A DNA stretch of 64,000 nt from Sambucus nigra (lineage: Eukaryota > Streptophyta > Magnoliopsida > Dipsacales > Adoxaceae). The notes beneath the pieces were generated by a model, which saw only the letters and a list, made by a program, of their open reading frames with translations, did not search any database and was not told the DNA's origin. The stretch covers positions 3,958,674 to 4,022,673 of the forward strand of contig CASBWL010000040.1 of NCBI GenBank assembly GCA_949130495.1. Reading direction: 5' to 3'. A program made the translations under genes and the position numbers. How positions within the stretch are numbered: the stretch's first letter is position 1; every line of letters begins with the position of its first letter. Below are positions 55,287 to 64,000 of the stretch, piece after piece.

Positions 55287-57961
55287 GTATGAAAGTAAAA
55301 ATATCTTAATTTGAGTATTATCTTTCATATTTATATCCATATATTTCGTGACATATAAGACCTTCACTAAAGTTCAATGTAATGACAAGTTATCACTCAT
55401 TTTTAATTAGTTTTTTTTACTTCAACACGCCCTTTGAAAATTTGGTATTTAGTGATACCACTCCCTACATATTCATTGTTTATACAACTGCACACTTGTA
55501 CCTCATGCATTTTCATGTTGCGCATAAGGAGGGGAGGGGGTAATCCTAATCAATGAGCATATATTTGAGTGTCCCCAAATCAATATAATATGGATGGGAT
55601 GCTGTCCAACACTAAGGACATTTAGGATTGAAAAATCTAATGACAAATTTAAAAGCAATCCATGTAATGGAAACCACACAAAGGAACACCATTAATCTTG
55701 ACATTGAATTAAAAATTGTTTAAATTCTTTATTTATTAATTTCATGTTATCCATTGAAGTTTCTTGAAACATATGAAATGCGCATGGATTATGGTTTTCG
55801 TGGCGAAAAAACAATCGCACCAACAATGGCAATTCAAATAAAGAACATGAAAGAAGAACTAACACAAATAAATTATGACAGTGGCACTAAGAGACCTTGA
55901 TGCCAACATCATGTCTGTCATCATAAGTCTGCCTACCTCTGCAGTTTCGATTGCATTATCAAAAGAGAATTTCACCTTCCATAACATTGTGTGACCCCCC
56001 CTCACAACCTAATTGAGATTTACAGTTTCAAATATTGCCATATCGCTAACCTTGCTTGCTTACTCCATTGCCAAGAACTAAAATGCAAATTTAGACTCAC
56101 TATAGAGATCACCGCAATAGCTCCACATGTTAAGTATTCCCTTGGAGAACATATAAATTTCTCCTTGGTGCCCTTAAACACCACAAGAGAATCTGTCACG
56201 GCCCTTATAACTCCACCATTTGTTACAACCTTCTCACCATGGTGTTTGCTTCAGCAGTGACTTCTCTTGAACCTTTTCCTTGTCTTTTCCCATTACTTTC
56301 CTTACGTTTTGAACAACCGGGAATGATTTTCCCAATCTCATGACATAACTATCTCAATGTCATGGTGACCACTTGACATGGAACAAGCCTACATATTGTG
56401 TCAGACTTTCCTTTTAATGCTTGGTTCTAACTCTCGGACAAGGATATTCATCACCTCTACTAGCCATATTCCATAATTATTCTTACCGCCAGACTTCCCA
56501 ACATCACACTTTATCTTGGAGGTCATATCAAAATGACCTTAAGTTTGCAATCTAGTTATGATGCCAATTTATTGTGTGGAAGTGCATTGACTTGGGTTCG
56601 GTGACCAAGTGACCAAGAAACCAATTACACTAACAATGGCAATCCAAACGAAGAAAATAGAAAAGAATGAACATAAATAAAATTCGACAATGACAATCAA
56701 TGTCACTAAATATTGAAAAATTACGAATTTGGAAGAACTTTTTTATCTTCTCCTCACAAATAATCTCGTCTCTCACCAAATAACACTCACAGTACTTATG
56801 GAAGACTCATAATATTAACTCTCGAAATATTATACCCAAATTTTCAATAGAGGATACTCAAAACTAGTTTCCAACTCTCATTACAAATTTCCCACACTAT
56901 TCCCAACCCATGGTCATGCTCGCTTTTTTCAGAAGCAAAACCCAAACCAGTACATAGACAATACATAGCCAAGTCCGTAGTTGAATTGAATACCAATACT
57001 TTGACTTGGAAAGCAAGTCATCATATCTTAAGAATCAAAAGGAGTTTGAGTAGGAAACCAAAATCGATCTAAATTCTCTGTCTTTCTCAAGTCATCATAT
57101 CTAGTATATGCCCGCACCCATGGTAGGGATGAATTTTTCTCAAAAGTAAATTTAACACTTTTTAATGCACATTGCCAAGTTCACATGCTAAGAATTGAAA
57201 TTGAAAATGAATCATTTTGTAAAAAGACGAATTGGTCTACAAAGTGTACAAACCCAACCATGATATATTTTGTAAAAGTTTACTATAAATTTATTGATAT
57301 TCGTTTGCTTATGTTTCAACATGAGGACAAATCACCATCTTAAAGCATCAAACAAGTAATCCATAATTTTAAAAGTTATCAATATTAAATGATAATTGAA
57401 AGAACGAAAATGGGAATAAAACATTTACCTTCAGCATATGCAACTTGGTTTTGCAGTAATAATCTATTATAATTTGTGATCAAGATTAGGTACCATTAAT
57501 TACACTCATGATCAGCACTAGGTACCAACATTTTTTTGTTAAAAGTATGCTTTATTAGTCTATTAAGTACACTCATGATGAAAGGTCAAAAATCATCGTG
57601 TTGGTTGGGCATATTTAAACCTTTTTAAGTGTGTATGGACCAAACAAATAATATATTACAAATCTCAGGCTCAAAGAAAAACATACCATATGCTAAACAG
57701 AAATATAGGAAAAAGGTAGATGGAAGATAACAAATCACTTTAAATATTTACCCCTCCATTTCCATGTTTCTGAAAATCTACAAATACCTCTAGATCAGTT
57801 ATTTTTATAGAATATTAGTTCAGGAACCTAGTAACAAAATACAGAATGCATACTAGTTTAATGACAGTACAAATCCTCTTTTTATTTCCCCCTTCTGAGT
57901 TAAAAATAGATGGAACATCCATTAAAATAGACTATTCCAATTGCGCCATCCAATCTGCTTG

Positions 57962-58021
57962 TTAGATTTTAATAACAAAATCGTTGGTGTTAACTGAATC
58001 GTCATCATAATGAACAGTAAT
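57962..58021 (-). CDS. Minus-strand exon-like block with stop
   Basis: On minus, acceptor TTTTTTGTCAG is followed by 19 open codons (ITVHYDDDSVNTNDFVIKI) and TAA. The block 58319-58350 (LVTFGKEWKQ, donor GTATAT) joins it in phase 0. Two short blocks are weak evidence, and the next intron upstream would be only about 53 bp, too short for a typical plant intron. Not recognised. Confidence 0.25.
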   Translation of the reverse strand: MTVHYDDDSVNTNDFVIKI

Positions 58022-58371
58022 CTGACAAAAAAGTACAAAAAATTAAGTGAACAACAACAAATGTCTATCTACAATGACAAAATGTCTATCTATAATATAG
58101 TTCATGCTAATTGTTAATGAACCAATTTAATATAAACACGCTTTCTCTCTCCTACATTCTTCGAATATTCTGCCTTCAATTATTACAAAAACTCACGAGT
58201 GGAGTTTCTCATATATTCCTTTAGAATGTCTTACTCTGTCTACATCTATGCTCTAGAAATTCAATGCATTTTTTTTATAGGTGAATATTTTCATTCTAAG
58301 CACAATTAAACCATATACTTGTTTCCATTCTTTTCCGAAGGTAACCAAGGCTGTAGGAGTACTAAATAATT

Positions 58372-58560
58372 GAGAACGACTAATGGAAACAACTAAAACT
58401 CACCAATGGAAAGAAGCAAAGGCTGTTAGAGATGGGCAAACAACATCCCCCTGGTTCCCATTCTTTTCCTAACAAAAATAAATCATTCATTAAGAGCCAC
58501 GCAAAAACAAGTAAAAACTTCGTTATGTTATTCATAACAGCTATTCCTACCTATTACCTA
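58372..58560. repeat. Dispersed direct repeat copy 1
   Basis: About 88 percent identical to 62302-62479. Shared words include AACTAAAACTCACCAATGGA and TTCCCATTCTTTTCCTAAC. Confidence 0.75.
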
Positions 58561-59078
58561 GAAAACCATGATTAGTTTAGGTTCTTTTTCAAGTTCTAGT
58601 GCACTATCTGGAGTGCGAAATCTGCAACACATGAAACTTAGTTCACAATGCTCATAAGCTGAAACAGGAAACAAATTTCGCGGAAATACAAAAGGAAATA
58701 AACGAGGCATATAAAAATTAAACTGGAAGTAGCGTACAATAATTTGAAACCCAAATATTTATTTCAACAAAATAATTTCTTTGTGGTAACCTAAAACGAG
58801 GTGGCCGTGAAAAATGAGGTGGGAACAAAGTGGGGGTGGGGCAATTTAAAAGAATCAAAATTTTAAAAATGAAAATAATCTTAACCCCTTAATTCTTAGT
58901 GGGCGATGTGGCAAAATCTAGGCCCTTATTGTTCTTAGACAACCAAGAACTTCCCTATTATATATCTTCATTACAAGCCTACATTAATACTAAATAAATC
59001 ATTACAATAAAAAAAATAGACTTTGATATGATATAAAAGTTTGTATTTGAATTAAAATACACCGCCGCCTTTTAAAAA

Positions 59079-59206
59079 TTGAATTATAAAAAATAGCGTA
59101 CTAAAAGCATGACACGTGAAAATGCAATACACTTATCGTGAGCGCACCACGACACAGTACTCTACAAATAAATACACTCGTGCCAAATGGCACGGGTAAA
59201 CCCTAG
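59079..59206 (+). mobile_element. Helitron 3' end
   Basis: A perfect hairpin (arms CGTGCCA and TGGCACG, loop AA, 59179-59194) is followed by GGTAAACC and CTAG, then T. This is the classical 3' terminus of a plant Helitron. The 5' end was not identified, so the left limit is arbitrary. Confidence 0.55.
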
Positions 59207-59694
59207 TAGCAAAATCTCTCAAAGGGGTATATAAAAATAAGAACTTTTGATTATTATTTACTATATGTTTCCTTTTTTAATTTCTTCTCATCTCTTGTGT
59301 TGATTTCCTGGGTCATCGATAAAATCACAACTCCAGAAATAAATGCCATAAGCTATAACTTCTATTATCAACTTAAAGTTCCTTCTTTTAGAGTACAATT
59401 TACCTTACAACTTTGAGTAATTTTGATTTTGATACGTTATGTTTGACATAGTTATATGACTTTGGTACCACTTTGATTTTGTTTTTATACTTGTGTACAT
59501 TTTTCGTTATTGACTGTTACCTTGATTATGGGAACATTGATCATTTAGCAACAGAAAAGATACCAAAATACAAAAATAAGTAAAATGGTACCAAATTCTA
59601 ATTATGTTATTTAGTGGGGTGACAAAGTCAAATTACCCTTTACTTTTGATGGTTCTAATTGATAATATCCCCGTTTTGGTGTTGGTTCTCACAG

Positions 59695-59735
59695 CTCATC
59701 AGAGAGAAGCTTGAGGGAGTTTCTGATGCAATGAG
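59695..59735 (+). CDS. Penultimate exon of unrecognised host gene
   Basis: Acceptor GGTTCTCACAG, donor GGTAAGTT, both strong plant consensus. The 41 nt read LIREKLEGVSDAM plus two bases, which complete Arg with the first base of the exon at 59844. It starts in phase 0, as exon 55165-55286 requires if they are adjacent. Confidence 0.55.
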
Positions 59736-59843
59736 GTAAGTTCAGTTGAACCTGCTACACAATATAAAATGAGATAACCACATGTATGCATAGACTGCTA
59801 AATCAATACATCAAATCAATTTTTTTTCATTTTCGGTCCCCAG

Positions 59844-59877
59844 ATCAATAAATGGGCGTTGTGACAGACGATACTGA
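59844..59877 (+). CDS. Last exon of unrecognised host gene
   Basis: Acceptor TCGGTCCCCAG. One base completes the previous codon, then SINGRCDRRY and TGA at 59875-59877. The sequence after it is non-coding and T-rich, consistent with a 3' untranslated region. Confidence 0.5.
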
Positions 59878-60738
59878 TGATGGCATTCGCGCTTTATGCG
59901 ATGATAATTCTATTTTCTATTATGGTGGCCGAGTTTTTGATTATTTCACAGACATATTTTTGTTCCTAGTCCCCAGAGCCACTGGCAATTTAAGTTCCAT
60001 GAGTGGGCGTTAATATTTCAGTTCAAGTGTCTTTATGCAAGAAAGGTTTGAGAGTTGCATTTAGTTTTTAGTAAGATAAATAATGGCTAGAATTTGAATA
60101 GGTACTTTCTTAGTATCTCTAAATTAAGTCATGTGTTCGGATATGAAGTTTATAATATACTGAACTTAATGTTGCCTTGGTATTGCGTTTGACAAAATCT
60201 ACTAGGAGTTTCTCCTACTCGAGGCCTATTAATTTACTTGGCATTGACGGAATGTTTGGCTTTGGAGACAAAATAACCATCAGAAAATTTGGTTGTGGCT
60301 TTTTGATAAATAGGTTGCATTACATAAATTGTTTATTTATATAAATTATACAATTTGGAATCAATAGAATGCGAATGTATTCATTTGAATTTTATCTAAA
60401 TCAATATGTGGTGTTTAGAATTGTAAATGGAGAGGGGCGAGACTAAATGAACGTAAGTGTTAAATGTAAATGGGGATCGGATTCCTGTGGGAATCCATAT
60501 GGGTAAAAAAATATTAATATTTTTTACCCTTTACAATTCTAATGAAATTGACAATTGTTTATATAAAAAATTAATATGTAAACACATTTATATTAAATGT
60601 TTATATAATTTTAATCCTTATAATTCTCAATGTGGTTTTTCACTTATAATTATAAATGCACCATGGACCTTTCAAAGACTCATTTAAGCTTCTAGTTATT
60701 TATAAAAATTTCACCAAAGCCTAATTTTTTTAAAATAC
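59878..60738. other. Presumed 3' untranslated and intergenic sequence
   Basis: No gene recognised. Any polyadenylation site cannot be fixed from sequence alone. Confidence 0.4.
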
Positions 60739-61879
<1,141 letters not shown>

Positions 61880-62290
61880 TCTAATTTTGCAGACCTGGGA
61901 GGAAAAACATTTTATAATTTGGGTCAACTCCTAAAGTTGCAAGAATAACTTGCAAAACCAACATTTAATTATACAGTTAATTCGCATTGCACACTCTTCT
62001 TCACACTCCCATGCAGTAAGTACCTCACCCTCATCTAAGTGTAGTACTATATGCGTTCCGACCCATGTTCGAAATATGAAGTTTGATATCGATACTAACA
62101 TTATAATATTAAAGGCATCTAGCACAACTAATAAACGAGATCTAGACGTCTACATATGTGATTATAGTCCGAAGGATATTCCCACAATACTAACCCCAAG
62201 AAATATCATAACTTCACATTATGTATTTTTGCGTAGCATTGTGTTTATTAACAATCATCCACATCATTAAACTGCATGGATTTGTTCACA
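61880..62290 (-). mobile_element. Chromovirus-type LTR fragment
   Basis: 61891-62060 resembles 52185-52350 of the solo LTR: AAACATTTTATAATTTGG and ACCTCACCCTCATCTAAGTG occur in both in the same order. No LTR ends are present. Confidence 0.45.
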
Positions 62291-62301
62291 ATTAATTTAC
62301 A

Positions 62302-62479
62302 TATTGAAAATGACTAATGGCAAGAACTAAAACTCACCAATGGAAATAAGCAAAGGCTGCTAGAGAAGGGAAAACAACACCCCCTAGTTCCCATTCTTTT
62401 CCTAACAAAAATAAATCATTCATTAAGATCCACAAAAAAACAATTAAAAAATTTGTTACGCTGTTCATAACCAATATTC
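62302..62479. repeat. Dispersed direct repeat copy 2, cut by LTR
   Basis: Partner of 58372-58560. Similarity stops exactly at the LTR start at 62480, so the LTR was inserted into this copy. Confidence 0.7.
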
Positions 62480-63202
62480 TGTAACACCCCGCCTAATAAG
62501 ATACCGGGCGATCACTCCAATATTAAATTAAAACAGGAGTCTCATATGGATCATTCTTAGAATCACTGTCAACAATCCATTTAATTACTAATATCCTATT
62601 AGGTGAGCGTTAAAAAACTTTTATCTAACTACTCTTTTTAGCGATCAAAATAAAACATCCACAATTAAATGCGTAAATGAGCTGAAATGAAAATGAAATA
62701 AATTAAAATAACCGAACACTCGGTTCAAATATACAACCATATCGAATAACGTGCGAAGAATAAAAATAGTTGGACCATTGGCCCGAAGGTTTGTACAATA
62801 CCTCCTATCTAGAGTACAAAGAAGTAGCATCTACCGAGAATCTGCAAGCATCCACAACTGCTGCAGCAGACGTCTGACTCAAAGGAAGTTTCCATCCAGG
62901 CGTCCCTGTGTCTGGACACCTATATATATACATAATATATAGAAAGAAAGGAGAGTAGATAAACGCGTCAGAGCCCGAATGTTTGAAAATATTTTGCAAG
63001 TGCATAAATGCTTTATTTTTAGAAAAATAGTTTTATCTCATATTTAAATTGGTATCGCACTCCCATGAGATACCCCTCACCTCTCCTCTAACAGTGCACT
63101 CCTAGCGCATCCCTCTAAACATCCTAGTCAAGCTACCCTGCTAAACTAGTCTATCACCCAACCACTATCTACCCTAGATAGTCCAACAGATGTACTAAGG
63201 GC

Positions 63203-63580
63203 TAAACTTCACTCTAATCTCGACGCTATGCCATGTTCGTGCGTGGGGTGTCTCGCAAAGCGAAATCCAAACAAGGAACCCCCCCGATACACTACTATGC
63301 GGCAAGGTCGATCGTCGAGATCCGCCAGTCCCTCAGTACAGAAAGATATATATATAAATATATATATATACCATAAACATTTATAATATTAGGGCACATG
63401 AGGATTAAACTTCTCCCCAGTCTCAACACAATGCCATATTCGTGCGTGGGGTGTCTCGCAAAGCGAAATCCAAACAAGGAACCCCCCCGATACACTACTA
63501 TGCGGTAAGGTCGATCATCGACATCCATTAGACCCTCTGTACTCGATTTATCAGATATACATATACATATTTTACCATAA
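63203..63580. repeat. 203-bp tandem duplication in LTR
   Basis: The word GCGTGGGGTGTCTCGC starts at 63241 and again at 63444. About 80 bp around it are nearly identical, the rest diverged. Confidence 0.8.
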
Positions 63581-63657
63581 CAATCCGGATCTATCTCCCG
63601 GAATGAGAATCCATATACAAAGTATTTATCAATACTTATCATTTTTCTCAAAACTTT

Positions 63658-63985
63658 CCATTTCCCTTTTTATACTCAGGAAATGTAAATATAAAAGCCA
63701 ATTCATTATCATGAATTGCTTTAACAAATCATATCTCTTTTTAAAGCCAGTTTTATTATCATAAAAATGCTTTACCTTTTCAAAATATCCCATTTCCCTT
63801 TTTATATTCAGGAAATGTATTCAAAGCCATTTTCATTATCATAAAAATGCTTTGATCATAACATATGCTTCCACATCCCTTCTTCCATCCGGGAAGTGTT
63901 ACCGAAGCCAAAACCTTTATCCCATTTCCCTTCCTATATCCATGAAATGTAATTAAAGCCAATCCATTATCATGAATTGCTTTAA
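63658..63985. repeat. 131-bp tandem repeat in LTR
   Basis: CCATTTCCCTT recurs near 63658, 63789 and 63921, with AAAGCCA...TTATCAT...GCTTT text in between. About 2.5 diverged units with a half-period substructure. Confidence 0.7.
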
Positions 63986-64000
63986 TATATAACGCGTTCT

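Larger units (their letters stand above)
55287..59694 (+). other. Putative 4.4-kb intron with TE debris
   Basis: Lies between two phase-compatible exons. It holds a degenerate direct repeat (about 55825-55890 and 56615-56690, word CAACAATGGCAATTCAAA), two minus-strand exon-like blocks (57962-58350), one copy of a dispersed repeat (58372-58560) and a Helitron 3' end near 59206. No complete gene was seen. Confidence 0.4.
62480..64000 (-). mobile_element. Chromovirus-type LTR, partial, runs off the window
   Basis: The plus strand begins TGTAACACCCCGCC, which on minus is GGCGGGGTGTTACA, the typical end of a Del/Tekay-like LTR. The other end is outside the window. It contains a 203-bp tandem duplication and a 131-bp tandem repeat. 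Confidence 0.6.

Overview
The window looks like nuclear DNA of a flowering plant. It is AT-rich and contains almost no intact host coding sequence. Most of it is a nested stack of plant-type transposable elements: Ty3 LTR retrotransposons of the Tat lineage with two RNase H domains, a hAT DNA transposon, a plant-mobile-domain pseudogene, Helitron ends, a plant LINE/SINE tail and chromovirus-type LTRs whose ends read TGTAA...TTACA. No bacterial, organellar, tRNA, rRNA or CRISPR feature was seen.

Layout. Positions 1-3250 hold simple repeats, a 30-bp minisatellite and one exon-like block (1322-1385). A short minus-strand LTR element (3458-6663, target duplication CAAAG) contains a second short LTR element (4336-6083). 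From about 6900 to 16035 there is a badly decayed plus-strand Tat element with gag, RT, RNase H and integrase remnants. It is split by a third gag-only minus-strand element (11512-14010). A decayed minus-strand Tat element with both LTRs and a perfect ACATG target duplication occupies 16123-26933. Its 3' half carries an intron-containing gene in antisense. Positions 26934-34551 hold a LINE/SINE tail, a possible MITE, a plant-mobile-domain pseudogene and a Helitron-like element.

From 34552 to 49642 lies a hAT element with terminal inverted repeats and a near-perfect 8-bp target duplication. A young plus-strand Tat retrotransposon (36495-47930) sits inside it: its LTRs differ by 2 substitutions and 2 indels. 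It has almost full-length gag-protease and RT-RNase H-integrase frames separated by one in-frame TAG, a 190-bp higher-order tandem array, an antisense spliced-looking coiled-coil gene and a 200-N assembly gap. Instead of a 5-bp target duplication it is flanked by an identical 198-bp direct duplication of hAT sequence, and its 5' LTR lacks the first 11 bp. This is the strangest structure in the window.

The right end (50285-64000) holds a solo chromovirus-type LTR, phase-compatible exons of an unrecognised plus-strand host gene ending at 59877, a Helitron 3' end, a compound microsatellite and the first 1.5 kb of another chromovirus-type LTR. The exon-like block at 1322-1385 is in compatible phase with the exon at 54988. 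The nested stack may therefore fill a single intron of about 53.6 kb. That link is inference.

How the parts work together: the autonomous-type elements encode gag, protease, RT, RNase H and integrase for copy-and-paste movement. Only the 36495-47930 element is close to intact, and it too carries visible defects. All other TE genes here are decayed.
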